A DNA stretch of 64,000 nucleotides from CAYOHY01 sp964403885 (GTDB lineage Bacteria; Actinomycetota; Coriobacteriia; Anaerosomatales; PHET01): positions 22,907 through 86,906 of the forward strand of contig CAYOHY010000003.1 of assembly GCA_964403885.1 (NCBI GenBank), in the 5' to 3' direction. Shown here one piece after another: positions 45,003-54,190 of this stretch; position 1 is the stretch's first letter; each line of letters starts with the position of its first letter. The notes under the pieces were generated by a model. That model saw nothing but the letters and a program-made list of their open reading frames with translations. It searched no databases and was not told the DNA's origin. The position numbers and the translations under genes are program-made.

Positions 45003-47240
45003 GTGGCCGCACAGGGCAAGGGGAGCGGCTCGAAGCGATCCGCTTCGAAGCGCGGGCGCTCGGCCGCACAGCAGCCGCAGGGGATTCTCGACGACCGTTC
45101 GAAGCGCGACATCATCGGTGTCACGCTGTCGGCGTTCGCGGTGGCGCTCATGATCTCGGTGGTCAGCCGCTCGAGCGGTGTGGCGACCGAGCTCGCCTCT
45201 CAAGGACTCAAGGGCGCCTTTGGTGTGGGTGCCTTCCTGATACCCATCGGCCTTTTGCTGTGGGGGATCTCGTTCTTCGTGCGTGCCGAGATCCGCGAGG
45301 GCCGTACCGGCCTTGGCATCGGCATCATCGTGCTGTCGATCATCTCGCTCGCCGCGTTGTCGACGCCGGAGCGCGCCTACCTCGATGCCGAGCAGGTCGC
45401 CCAGCATGGCGGCTACACCGGCGGCGCCGTCGCGTGGGGACTCGTGTCGCTCACCGGCCCCATCATCGCCGCTGTCTTGCTCGTGGGCGTCTTGCTGGTG
45501 GGCCTCGTCGTCACCGGCCTGTCCATATCCGGCCTCGTCGAAGCGGTGCGCGACAAGCTCGCAGGCGAGTACGAAGAAGAGCCTGCGCCGCGCAGCCGTC
45601 GCTCCAAGGAGCGCGCACCGCGCACGGCCCCGCTGCCTGATCCCGCCGAGGAAGCCGTGAGCGACAGCAAGCCCACGGTTGCGATCCCCGGCCGTCAGCG
45701 CCGGCAGGCACCCGACCCCGAGGCCGCCCGCAAGACGGTGCCCGTTCCCAAGGCCGTCGCGCCGCGCGCGATGGAGGGCTTCGAGCTGCCTCCCGCGACC
45801 ATCCTGAACCGCACCGCCGAGTCGGCCGCCAAGCACAAGACCACCGACAACGAGCTCAAGGCGACCGCGCAGGCCATCGCCGAGACACTCGCGACCTTCG
45901 ACATCCCGGCCCGCGTGGTCAGCTGGGTAGCCGGCCCCACCGTCACCCTCTACGAGGTCGAGATCGCCAAGGGCGTGCGCCTCAACCGAGTGACCGCTCT
46001 CGCCGACGACCTCGCGCTGTCGCTTGCCGCCTCCACCGTGCGCATCATGGCGCCCATCCCCGGCAAGGCACTCGTGGGTATCGAGGTACCCAACCTGCGG
46101 CGCAGCTCGGTCACGCTGGGCGACGTGCTCGCCCCGGCGGGCGAGGGCGGCCCGCTGCTGCTGGGCATCGGCAAGGATGTCTCGGGCGAGCCCGCGCAAA
46201 CAGACCTGGCAACCATGCCCCACCTGCTCATCGGTGGTACGACCGGCTCGGGCAAGTCCGTCGCCATCAACGCGATGCTCATGAGCATCCTCATGCGATC
46301 GACCCCGTCCGAGGTCCGCCTCATCCTCATCGACCCCAAGCGTGTGGAGCTGTCCCTGTACAACGGCGTACCACACCTCTACGTCCCTGTGGTCACCGAG
46401 CCCAAAGAGGCCGCGAGCGCGCTTGCGTGGTCGGTCCAGGAGATGGAGCGGCGCCTCAAGATGCTCCAGGCAGCAGGCGCGCGCAACATCGGCGGCTACA
46501 ACGCGATGATCCAGGACGGCAAGGGCCCCGAGGGCGCAGCCGAGCTGCCATACCTCGTGATCGTGATCGACGAGCTGGCCGACCTCATGATGGTCGCCGC
46601 CAAGGAGGTCGAGGACTCGATCTGCCGCATCGCGCAGCTCGCCCGTGCCGCGGGCATCCACCTGATCGTCGCCACGCAGCGCCCGGAGGCCAACGTCGTC
46701 ACCGGCCTCATCAAAGCCAACATCACCAACCGCATCGCCTTCAACGTCGCGAGCTCCATCGACTCGCGCGTCATCCTCGACCAGCCCGGCGCCGAGAAGC
46801 TCGTGGGCTTGGGCGACATGCTGTTCTCGATCCCGGCGTGGCCCAAGCCCAAGCGTATCCAGGGCTGCTACGTCTCCGAGACCGAGATCGAGAACGTCGT
46901 CGAGCACCTCAAGCAGCAGGCGGAGCCCGACTACCACGAGGAGATCTTGAAGCTCAAGGTCTCCTCCGGTGCCGGTGGGGCCTCCGAGGGCATCGACGAG
47001 GACGACCCGTTGCTGTGGGAGGCCGCCGACATCGTGGTCACCAGCGGTCTGGGCTCCACCTCGATGTTGCAGCGCCGCCTGAAGGTGGGCTACGCGCGTG
47101 CCGGACGCATCATGGACATGCTTGAGGCCAAGGGGATCGTAGGGCCGCCCGACGGCAGCAAGCCCCGCGACGTGGAACTCGATATCGAGGGCCTCGAGGC
47201 GCTCAAGATGTTCGAGCGCGAAGAAGCGGGTGAGCTGTAG
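45003..47240 (+). CDS. ftsK: DNA translocase FtsK/SpoIIIE
   Basis: Pumps chromosomal DNA through the division septum. Four membrane segments occupy about residues 35-180, then a short charged linker, the alpha/beta motor with Walker A GTTGSGKS near residue 411 and Walker B VIVIDELADLMM, and a C-terminal gamma winged helix (DIVVTSGLGSTSMLQRRLKV) for KOPS reading. Length 745 aa. The GTG start follows AGGGGGTAGG. The next gene begins on the last base of its stop codon. Confidence 0.95.
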   Translation: MAAQGKGSGSKRSASKRGRSAAQQPQGILDDRSKRDIIGVTLSAFAVALMISVVSRSSGVATELASQGLKGAFGVGAFLIPIGLLLWGISFFVRAEIREGRTGLGIGIIVLSIISLAALSTPERAYLDAEQVAQHGGYTGGAVAWGLVSLTGPIIAAVLLVGVLLVGLVVTGLSISGLVEAVRDKLAGEYEEEPAPRSRRSKERAPRTAPLPDPAEEAVSDSKPTVAIPGRQRRQAPDPEAARKTVPVPKAVAPRAMEGFELPPATILNRTAESAAKHKTTDNELKATAQAIAETLATFDIPARVVSWVAGPTVTLYEVEIAKGVRLNRVTALADDLALSLAASTVRIMAPIPGKALVGIEVPNLRRSSVTLGDVLAPAGEGGPLLLGIGKDVSGEPAQTDLATMPHLLIGGTTGSGKSVAINAMLMSILMRSTPSEVRLILIDPKRVELSLYNGVPHLYVPVVTEPKEAASALAWSVQEMERRLKMLQAAGARNIGGYNAMIQDGKGPEGAAELPYLVIVIDELADLMMVAAKEVEDSICRIAQLARAAGIHLIVATQRPEANVVTGLIKANITNRIAFNVASSIDSRVILDQPGAEKLVGLGDMLFSIPAWPKPKRIQGCYVSETEIENVVEHLKQQAEPDYHEEILKLKVSSGAGGASEGIDEDDPLLWEAADIVVTSGLGSTSMLQRRLKVGYARAGRIMDMLEAKGIVGPPDGSKPRDVELDIEGLEALKMFEREEAGEL

Positions 47241-47986
47241 TGAGCAGACTCGGAGATACCCTCCGGGAGCGTCGCACCACCCTCGGCTTCTCTGTTGAGC
47301 AGGTGCAAGAGGCCACGCGCATCCGTGCCGGACTGATCGTGGCGCTCGAGTCGGGGGACTGGGCCAAGCTGCCCAACCCCGGCTACGTGCGCGGCTACAT
47401 CTCCAGCTACGCGCGCTTCCTCGAGCTCGACCCCATGCCGCTGCTTGCGATGTACAAGGCCGAGTCGGGCGCGGGTCGCTTCCACGAGCTGAACCTGCCA
47501 CACACCGACGAAGCGGTCGCGCCCTCAGGGCAACAGCACGCCGTGCCGGTGAGGACCGCCATCGTCGCCGCAGTGGTCATCGCGCTCATCAGCGTGTCCG
47601 TGTGGGCGGTGACGCGCATCTGGCGCGGCCCGGAGCCCACCTTGCCTGAGCCCGCGCCGTTGACCGAGACCACTCCCACGGCCGACACCAGCGCCACGTC
47701 AGTCAAGAAGGCACCCGCACCGGCCGTGAAGTACCGACCGTTCACCCTCGAAGTGGCGGTCGACCAGAACGGCGCATCCTGGGTGAAAGTCACTGTCGAC
47801 GGCAACAAAGCGTACGAGGGCACGCTCACGGGCGGCCAGGCGAAGCGCTTCGAGGTGACCAAGAGCGCAACCGTGCTCGTCGGCCAGCCGTCCGCGGTCA
47901 CCATCCTGCGAGACGGCAAGCCGGTCGACGTACCACCCAGCAAGGGCACCCCCAAAGTGACCCTCACCGCCGAGAAGATCGAGTAG
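47240..47986 (+). CDS. RodZ-like helix-turn-helix membrane protein
   Basis: A 248 aa protein with an N-terminal HTH (LGDTLRERRTTLGFSVEQVQ, residues 4-23, and about 70 residues in all), one membrane segment at 104-127, a Pro/Thr/Ala-rich stretch and a C-terminal beta domain (about 165-248) matching DUF4115. This is the RodZ architecture; RodZ couples MreB to the membrane in rod-shaped cells. Its position right after ftsK, coupled by a shared G, supports a cell-shape or division role. Confidence 0.85.
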   Translation: MSRLGDTLRERRTTLGFSVEQVQEATRIRAGLIVALESGDWAKLPNPGYVRGYISSYARFLELDPMPLLAMYKAESGAGRFHELNLPHTDEAVAPSGQQHAVPVRTAIVAAVVIALISVSVWAVTRIWRGPEPTLPEPAPLTETTPTADTSATSVKKAPAPAVKYRPFTLEVAVDQNGASWVKVTVDGNKAYEGTLTGGQAKRFEVTKSATVLVGQPSAVTILRDGKPVDVPPSKGTPKVTLTAEKIE

Positions 47987-48012
47987 AACCCCTAACCGAG
48001 GAAGGACTCACC

Positions 48013-48510
48013 ATGGCAAAGGACAACAGCTTCGACGTCGTGTCCGAGGTCGATCTGCAGGAAGTGGACAACGCCTACCAGCAGGCGGCCAAGGAGCTCG
48101 TGCAGCGCTACGACCTCAAGGACTCCGGGGCCACGCTCGACTTCTCCAAGGGCGACAAGTCGTTCACGCTGAGCGCGCCCAGTGACTTCGTGGGCGGCCA
48201 GGTCAAAGACGTGCTCAACAGCAAGCTCGTCAAGCGCGGCATCGACCTCAAGGCGATCTCGTGGGGCGCGCCGCAGGCCGCCACCGGCGGAAGCGTGCGG
48301 TACAACGGCACGATCGTGATGGGTATCGAGACCGATCTTGCGAAGAAGATCAGCAAGGACATCCGCGACGAGAAGTTCAAGGTCAAGGTCCAGATCGAGG
48401 GCGACAAGCTGCGCGTGACCGCCGGCAGCCGAGACGAGCTCCAGACCGTCATCGCCTTCATCAAGGACAAGGACTACGGCATCCCGCTCCAGTTCACCAA
48501 CTACCGCTAG
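48013..48510 (+). CDS. yajQ: YajQ family nucleotide-binding protein
   Basis: A 165 aa protein matching the YajQ family throughout: NSFDVVSEVDLQEVDNAY at the start and DYGIPLQFTNYR at the end. In Xanthomonas a homologue binds cyclic-di-GMP and acts in transcription; elsewhere the role is poorly defined. The GGDEF-EAL protein in this window makes a c-di-GMP link possible. GAGGAAGGA precedes the ATG. rimO begins directly after the stop with no gap. Confidence 0.92.
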   Translation: MAKDNSFDVVSEVDLQEVDNAYQQAAKELVQRYDLKDSGATLDFSKGDKSFTLSAPSDFVGGQVKDVLNSKLVKRGIDLKAISWGAPQAATGGSVRYNGTIVMGIETDLAKKISKDIRDEKFKVKVQIEGDKLRVTAGSRDELQTVIAFIKDKDYGIPLQFTNYR

Positions 48511-49812
48511 ATGACACCGGTGAGCACACCCGCTGTCGCGTTTCTGACTCTCGGCTGCCCCAAGAACGAAGTCGACACCGATCGCATGCGTGCGATCGTG
48601 CTCGGCTCTGACTTTCGGCTGGTCGATGAGTTCGAGTCGGCCGACGTCGTGATCGTCAACACCTGCTCGTTCATCCAAGACGCCACCGAGGAGTCGGTGT
48701 CCACGGTGCTCGCCATAGCCGCCGAGTGGCTCCCGGAGAAGCAGGGGCGTCACCTGGTCGTCGCCGGGTGCATGCCCAGCCGCTATGGCGACGAGCTCTC
48801 TGAGGCGATGCCCGAGGTCAGCGCGTTCTTGCCGGTCTCTGACCAAGCCTCGCTGCTCGACGTGCTTGCGCGCCTGACCGGCCACACGCCCACGGTGGGC
48901 ACCGCCACGTCTCGCACGGTGACGGGCGCCTCGGCGTACCTCCAGATCTCGGACGGGTGCCACCGCAACTGCGCCTACTGCACCATCCCGTCCATCCGCG
49001 GCCCCTATCGCAGCCGCGCACTCGACGACATCGTGACCGAGGCCGCCGAGCTCGTCTCGTTGGGCGCGAAGGAGCTCGTGCTCATCGGCCAGGACATCAC
49101 CGCGTACGGCCGCGACTTGGACTCCGGAGACGCGCTCGCACAGGTGATCCGTTCGGTGGCTGCTGTCGATGGCGTGCAGTGGGTACGCCTGATGTACGCA
49201 CAGCCCGACGGTGTCACCGACGAGCTGCTCGAGGCCATGGCAAGCACGCCCGAGGTGTGCCACTACCTCGACATGCCGCTCCAGCACGCGAGCAAGCCCG
49301 TCTTGCGCGCGATGCGCCGCGCCGGTGACGCCGACAGCTACCTCGCACTCATCGCCCGCATCCGTGCGGCGATGCCCGACGTCGTGCTACGCACCACCGT
49401 CATCGCAGGCTTCCCGGGCGAGACGCGCGCCGACGCCAAGGTCCTCGAGCGCTTCATCGAGGATGCGCGCTTCGACTACGTGGGCGTCTTCCCGTACTCG
49501 CCCGAGGACGGCACTGACGCCGCCGGCTTCGCCGATCAGGTTCCCTCCCGCACACGCAGGGCCCGCGCTCAGCGCATCCGCGACGCCGCCGACCTCATCG
49601 GCTTCGAGCGAGCGGCGCTGATGGTGGGGAGCACTCTCGACGTCCTTGTCGAGGGGAAAGATGAAGAAGGCGTCGTGGTGGGACGCTGGCGCGGCCAGGC
49701 ACCCGACGTCGATGGACTCGTCATGCTTGACCGCGGACAGCCCGGCGAGATCGTCACCGCTCGCATCACCGACTCGATCTGCTACGACCTCGAAGGAGAG
49801 GTGCTGTCGTGA
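48511..49812 (+). CDS. rimO: ribosomal protein S12 methylthiotransferase RimO
   Basis: Radical SAM enzyme that adds a methylthio group to Asp of ribosomal protein S12. The auxiliary cluster cysteines are C16, C52 and C87; the radical SAM motif is C150, C154, C157 (CHRNCAYC). A C-terminal TRAM-like region follows. Length 433 aa. The ATG abuts the yajQ stop and has no clear ribosome site, so it relies on coupling. The stop overlaps pgsA. Confidence 0.95.
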   Translation: MTPVSTPAVAFLTLGCPKNEVDTDRMRAIVLGSDFRLVDEFESADVVIVNTCSFIQDATEESVSTVLAIAAEWLPEKQGRHLVVAGCMPSRYGDELSEAMPEVSAFLPVSDQASLLDVLARLTGHTPTVGTATSRTVTGASAYLQISDGCHRNCAYCTIPSIRGPYRSRALDDIVTEAAELVSLGAKELVLIGQDITAYGRDLDSGDALAQVIRSVAAVDGVQWVRLMYAQPDGVTDELLEAMASTPEVCHYLDMPLQHASKPVLRAMRRAGDADSYLALIARIRAAMPDVVLRTTVIAGFPGETRADAKVLERFIEDARFDYVGVFPYSPEDGTDAAGFADQVPSRTRRARAQRIRDAADLIGFERAALMVGSTLDVLVEGKDEEGVVVGRWRGQAPDVDGLVMLDRGQPGEIVTARITDSICYDLEGEVLS

Positions 49813-50507
49813 GCGGCTTCCGCATGCAGATGAACGCGGCGAACACGGTCACGCTCGTCCGGATGATCCTCATCCCCGTGTTCATGCTCGTTCTGCTGGG
49901 CGACTGGCCCACATGGCTGCACACGCCCGATGTCTGGGCCGCTGCACAGCCGTGGCTCGCTGCGTTCGTGTTCACCTTGCTTGCTGCGACCGACGGCGTC
50001 GACGGCTACCTCGCGCGCTCGCGTGGCGAGGTGACCACCTTCGGCAAGTTCCTCGACCCGCTCGCGGACAAGCTCCTGGTCACGTCTGCCCTGCTCGCAC
50101 TGGTCGAGCTGTCGGTCCTGCCCGCCTGGATCGCCATGGTCATCATCAGCCGCGAGTTCATCGTGAGTGGACTGCGAATGGTCGCCTCGGCAGAGGGGCA
50201 GGTCATTGCGGCGTCGTGGTACGGCAAGGTCAAGACGGTGTTTCAGATCATCGCCATCGTCATGTTCATCGTGAAGGACTCAGCACAGATCACCGCGCTG
50301 TCCGCAGACGTCCAGATCTTCTTCCAAGCTGCCTCATGGACGGTCATGGGCGCCGCGGTCGTGCTCACGATCCTCAGCATGATCGACTACTTCAAGCACG
50401 CCGCCGACGTCTTGGTGGGCCCGTGGACCGGAGACGAGAACGTGGCCGTCTCGGTCGAGCTCGCGGAAAGCTGCGCTGACGACGAGACGGACGACACGAC
50501 CGACTAG
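49809..50507 (+). CDS. pgsA: CDP-diacylglycerol-glycerol-3-phosphate 3-phosphatidyltransferase
   Basis: Makes phosphatidylglycerol phosphate from CDP-diacylglycerol and glycerol 3-phosphate. The CDP-alcohol phosphotransferase motif is complete: DGVDGYLARSRGEVTTFGKF followed by LDPLADK. Several membrane helices; 232 aa with a hydrophilic acidic C-terminal tail. GGAGAGG lies 7 bases before the GTG, which overlaps the rimO stop. In the rimO-pgsA-cinA-recA order common in Gram-positives. Confidence 0.94.
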   Translation: MSGFRMQMNAANTVTLVRMILIPVFMLVLLGDWPTWLHTPDVWAAAQPWLAAFVFTLLAATDGVDGYLARSRGEVTTFGKFLDPLADKLLVTSALLALVELSVLPAWIAMVIISREFIVSGLRMVASAEGQVIAASWYGKVKTVFQIIAIVMFIVKDSAQITALSADVQIFFQAASWTVMGAAVVLTILSMIDYFKHAADVLVGPWTGDENVAVSVELAESCADDETDDTTD

Positions 50508-50515
50508 GGGCGACC

Positions 50516-51772
50516 ATGACCTCTCGGAACGCCGCGATCGTGACCGTGGGCTCCGAGCTCACGCACGGCCTACGCGTCGATACCAACACGGCGGAGGTGG
50601 CCCGGGCGCTCACGCCTCGCGGCTTCACCGTCACCGAGACCGTGAGCGTGGCCGATGACGAGCAGCTGCTGGCAGGCGTCCTGGGCCGGCTCATCGCCGA
50701 CAACGACCTCGTGGTCACCACCGGCGGCCTTGGCCCCACGCACGACGATGTGACACGGAGCGCCGCATCGATCGCGCTGGACCGCCCCCTGGTCGTCGAC
50801 GAGCGCTTGGTCGAGCGACTTCGGCCCATGGTCGCGCGGCACGCAGACCCTGTTGCCGCGGCCCAGGTGTTCACTCAGGCAGAAGTCTTCGACGACGCCG
50901 AGGTGATCGACGCGACCACCGGCACAGCCCCCGGCCTGATAGTTCCCACGTCCCGAGGCACACTCGCGCTGCTCCCGGGTCCTCCCAGCGAGATGCGACC
51001 CATGCTCGCCACACTCGCTGAGCGCTACCCGCTGACCCGGGCACAGACACGCGACCTCGGGGTCACGGGCATGGGAGAGTCAGACGTGCAGGTCATCGTC
51101 CAACGCGCGCTTGATGGTGCTCCGGGCATCGGCTTCACCGTGCTCGCGAAACCAGGGGACGTGCGCGTCATCCTCGTCGATGAAGGTACGGGACCCGACG
51201 CCCTCACTGAGCGCGCCGATGCCGTCACGGCAGCTCTGGGAGCGGCGTGCTACTCCTCGAGCGGTGAGACGCTCGCTGAGACGGTCATCGCTGCGGCCAC
51301 GGGCACCACGACGCGACTCGCCACCGCGGAGTCATGCACCGGGGGAATGGTCGCTGCGGCGCTCACCGATGTGCCCGGATCGTCTCGGGTGTTCCTAGGC
51401 TCAGTGGTCAGCTACGACAACAGCGTGAAGTCCGGCGTTCTGGGCGTGTCAGAGCAGGCCCTGCTCTCTGAGGGTGCCGTCAGTGCCGATACCGTCCGGC
51501 AGATGGCTCGAGGCGTCGTTCGCCTGACCGGTGCCGACCTCGCCGTCGCGATCACCGGCATCGCGGGCCCCGACGGAGGCAGCGCGGACAAGCCGGTGGG
51601 TACGGTGTGGTTCGGCCTGTGCGCACGAGACTCGAACTCTGGTGACACAGAGGTGTCCTGCTTCGTGAGGCACTTCATCTCCGGCTCGCGGGATTCGGTT
51701 CGCGCGCGTGCCACCACGGTGGCGCTCGACGCACTCAGACGACAGTTGCTGGGCCTCGATCCTTTGGAATAG
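50516..51772 (+). CDS. cinA: competence/damage-inducible protein CinA
   Basis: Two-domain protein: an N-terminal MoCF/COG1058 domain (about residues 1-170; TTGGLGPTHDDVT) acting as ADP-ribose pyrophosphatase in some species, and a C-terminal NMN amidohydrolase domain (about 255-415; AESCTGGMVAAALTDVPG). Length 418 aa, full size. It usually sits just upstream of recA, as here with thpR between. It links to the DprA and RecA functions also in the window. Confidence 0.93.
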   Translation: MTSRNAAIVTVGSELTHGLRVDTNTAEVARALTPRGFTVTETVSVADDEQLLAGVLGRLIADNDLVVTTGGLGPTHDDVTRSAASIALDRPLVVDERLVERLRPMVARHADPVAAAQVFTQAEVFDDAEVIDATTGTAPGLIVPTSRGTLALLPGPPSEMRPMLATLAERYPLTRAQTRDLGVTGMGESDVQVIVQRALDGAPGIGFTVLAKPGDVRVILVDEGTGPDALTERADAVTAALGAACYSSSGETLAETVIAAATGTTTRLATAESCTGGMVAAALTDVPGSSRVFLGSVVSYDNSVKSGVLGVSEQALLSEGAVSADTVRQMARGVVRLTGADLAVAITGIAGPDGGSADKPVGTVWFGLCARDSNSGDTEVSCFVRHFISGSRDSVRARATTVALDALRRQLLGLDPLE

Positions 51773-51780
51773 GACCCGCG

Positions 51781-52362
51781 ATGGGCGTGAGATGTTTCGT
51801 CGCAGCCGAGCTCGAACCTTCGGTGGTCAGCGGACTCACCGGCATGTGCCGTGAGCTTGCGCGCCGCGATCCGTCGTTGGAGCAGGCGCGATGGGTTCGC
51901 CCCGAGAACCTTCATGTGACCCTTGCGTTCTTCGGCGAGGTCGACCACGGGGTCCTCGGCGATCTGTCGGGCGTTCTGGACACCGTGATGCGGCAACGCG
52001 CGCCTATCACGCTCGATCTTCTCGGCGTCGCCGCCAAGCCCTCAGCGGGGCGGTGCCGGATGCTCTGGGCGGCACTCTCCGATCCGACAGGGGAGTGCGA
52101 GCGTCTGGCGGAGCGCCTCATGTCGGCCGCCGAGGACCTGGGGGTCCCGCGAGAGGATCGTTCGTTCAAGCCACACGTGACGCTGTGCCGCCTGACCAAG
52201 CCGAGAAGCGTCGCACCCAGCGTTCTTGACGAGGTCTGGCGCGACGCGATGGGCGCCGAGATCTCGATGTCAGTGCCGTCAGTTACCTTCTACTCGAGCC
52301 GGCTGACGCCGCGCGGTCCGATCTACACGGAACTCGACTCCTGGTCCATGAGGGGGGAGTGA
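51781..52362 (+). CDS. thpR: RNA 2',3'-cyclic phosphodiesterase (2H phosphoesterase)
   Basis: A 2H-superfamily protein (193 aa) with both HxT motifs: HVTL at 45-48 and HVTL at 132-135. Earlier members were called 2'-5' RNA ligases; they open 2',3'-cyclic phosphates on RNA. It starts 8 bases after cinA with only a weak AGGA. It lies immediately before the recA promoter region. Confidence 0.92.
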   Translation: MGVRCFVAAELEPSVVSGLTGMCRELARRDPSLEQARWVRPENLHVTLAFFGEVDHGVLGDLSGVLDTVMRQRAPITLDLLGVAAKPSAGRCRMLWAALSDPTGECERLAERLMSAAEDLGVPREDRSFKPHVTLCRLTKPRSVAPSVLDEVWRDAMGAEISMSVPSVTFYSSRLTPRGPIYTELDSWSMRGE

Positions 52363-52428
52363 TCCGGAGGGAGTGTCCGCGGGTGTCAGGCTGGCGGCGC
52401 GGTCGGCTCATTTCGAGTCACCGCGTCG

Positions 52429-52457
52429 TTGACACCGAACACGTGTTCGTATAGGGT
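52429..52457 (+). promoter_or_regulatory. recA promoter
   Basis: A consensus TTGACA is followed 17 bases later by TAGGGT (TATAGG two bases earlier is an alternative). The LexA site fills the spacer. Leader of about 45 bases before recA. Confidence 0.75.
52436..52449. promoter_or_regulatory. LexA (SOS) operator of recA
   Basis: CGAACACGTGTTCG is a perfect palindrome and an exact match to the Gram-positive SOS box CGAAC-N4-GTTCG. Lying between -35 and -10, it would block RNA polymerase until LexA is cleaved. Confidence 0.92.
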
Positions 52458-52508
52458 GTGGACAGCCCCGAGGGGTCTCCCCGCATCCCGGATTGGAGCG
52501 AGTGAGGC

Positions 52509-53555
52509 ATGGACCGCGATAAAGACAAGATGCTCGACGTAACCAAGGAACAGATCGAGAAGAAGTTCGGCAAGGGATCGATCATGAAGCTGGGCGAACA
52601 CGCCGCCAGCCTGCAGATCGAAGCCATTCCGACGGGTTCGCTCGCACTCGATGCGGCGCTCGGCATCGGTGGCGTACCCCGTGGCCGCATCGTCGAGATC
52701 TACGGACCTGAGTCGAGTGGTAAGACCACCTTGGCCCTCCAGATCGTCGCCGAGGCCCAAGCGATGGGCGGTGTCGCTGCGTTCATCGACGCGGAGCACG
52801 CGCTCGACCCCGGCTACGCTGCGAGACTCGGCGTCGACATCGACGAGATCTTGATCTCGCAGCCGGACACGGGCGAGCAGGGTCTCGAGATCGCCGACAT
52901 GCTCGTGCGCTCCGGCGCTGTCGACATCATCGTCATCGACTCGGTGGCGGCACTCGTGCCCCGCGCCGAGATCGAGGGCGAAATGGGTGACGCATCGGTC
53001 GGCCTGCAGGCCCGCCTCATGAGCCAGGCCCTCCGTAAGCTCGCCGGGTCGCTGAGCAAGTCCAACACGACCTGCATCTTCATCAACCAGCTGCGCGAGA
53101 AGATCGGCGTCATGTTCGGCAGCCCCGAGACCACCACGGGTGGCCGCGCACTGAAGTTCTTCTCGACCATCCGCATCGATGTTCGCCGCATCGACTCGAT
53201 CAAGCAGGGCACCGACATCGTCGGCAACCGAGTGCGTGCGAAGGTCGTCAAGAACAAGGTGGCCCCGCCGTTCCGTCAGGCCGAGTTCGACCTCATGTAC
53301 GGCTCGGGCATCAGCAAGGAAGGCTCGATCCTCGACTTGGGCGTCGAGGAAGGCATCGTGGCCAAGTCCGGTGCCTGGTACACCTACGGTGAAGAGCGCC
53401 TGGGACAGGGTCGCGAGGCCGCCAAGGAGACGCTTCGCAGCAATCCTGACCTGCGTGATGTCATCGAGGCCCGTATTCGTGAGAGCCTCGGACTGCCGCG
53501 CCACGGTGAGGCCGTCGGCGCCGAATCCGAGACGCCCGCTCACGCCGTGGACTGA
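52509..53555 (+). CDS. recA: recombinase RecA
   Basis: Strand-exchange ATPase and co-protease for LexA. Walker A is GPESSGKTT (residues 66-74); the MAW segment [20 protein letters not shown] and the [21 protein letters not shown] region are typical. Length 348 aa, no intein. Regulated by the SOS box upstream. recX follows after 8 bases. Confidence 0.98.
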   Translation: MDRDKDKMLDVTKEQIEKKFGKGSIMKLGEHAASLQIEAIPTGSLALDAALGIGGVPRGRIVEIYGPESSGKTTLALQIVAEAQAMGGVAAFIDAEHALDPGYAARLGVDIDEILISQPDTGEQGLEIADMLVRSGAVDIIVIDSVAALVPRAEIEGEMGDASVGLQARLMSQALRKLAGSLSKSNTTCIFINQLREKIGVMFGSPETTTGGRALKFFSTIRIDVRRIDSIKQGTDIVGNRVRAKVVKNKVAPPFRQAEFDLMYGSGISKEGSILDLGVEEGIVAKSGAWYTYGEERLGQGREAAKETLRSNPDLRDVIEARIRESLGLPRHGEAVGAESETPAHAVD

Positions 53556-53563
53556 TCTCTCCC

Positions 53564-54190
53564 ATGTCGGTCATCACTGCCATAACCGCCGCCGGGTCCA
53601 CTCAACGGGCCCGGCGGCTTGTGTTCTCGGACGGTTCAGACGGAGTCGTGCTCCCCAGGTGCGTTCTCAAGGAGTTGGGCCTGAACGAGGGTGACGAGGT
53701 CGATCCCGCCCGGCTCAGCGATGCGCGCGCCGACCTCGAGCCGGCGGCCGCACGCGATCGGGCATTGCAGCTTCTCAACTATCGCGAGCGCTCCGTGGCC
53801 GAGCTTGGCAGGCGTCTGCGCGAGGACGGCTACCTTCCGTCGGTTGTGAACAGCACCATCGACCGTATGGTCGAGTTGGGGCTCGTCGACGACGAGCGAT
53901 TCGCCTCACTCTACGCCCGCTCGCGTGTCGCGGCGGGATACGGACCCAGGCGTATCGCTCGTGAGCTACGCGAGAAGGGGGTCTCCGAAGACGTGGCCAC
54001 GCAGGCGATCGAGGCGTGCTCGGAAGAGACGGAACTCGACCGAGCCGTGCATGCGCTGCGAGGCAAAAGGCCCTCCGACGCCAAGGATCGCGATCGGCTG
54101 ATACGCCGTCTCGTTTCTCGGGGATTCAGCCTCAACGCCGCGCGCGACGCCGTGGGCAGGGCATCTTCGAGCGACGGCGAGCTCATCTAG
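53564..54190 (+). CDS. recX: regulatory protein RecX
   Basis: Inhibits or tunes RecA filaments. Three-helix repeats cover about residues 62-205 (ALQLLNYRERSVAELGRRL; LGLVDDERFASLYARSR; YGPRRIARELREKGVSED). The N-terminal 60 residues form a small domain seen in Gram-positive RecX. Length 208 aa. There is no clear ribosome site before the ATG, and a strong hairpin lies at codons 9-19, so expression is probably well below RecA. Confidence 0.9.
   Translation: MSVITAITAAGSTQRARRLVFSDGSDGVVLPRCVLKELGLNEGDEVDPARLSDARADLEPAAARDRALQLLNYRERSVAELGRRLREDGYLPSVVNSTIDRMVELGLVDDERFASLYARSRVAAGYGPRRIARELREKGVSEDVATQAIEACSEETELDRAVHALRGKRPSDAKDRDRLIRRLVSRGFSLNAARDAVGRASSSDGELI
53588..53618 (+). terminator. 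terminator-like hairpin inside the start of recX
   Basis: A 12-bp stem (one G-T pair; arms begin GCCGCCGGG and end CCCGGCGGC) with a 7-base loop is followed by TTGTGTTCT. It may end most recA transcripts. Confidence 0.55.

Noticed and set aside
44820..47501. An 893-codon open frame on the minus strand opposite ftsK
   Set aside because: It mirrors the third-position GC bias of ftsK, has no recognisable domain, and ftsK is unambiguous. Similar long antisense frames opposite the symporter, infB, pnp, rnj and rny were left out for the same reason.
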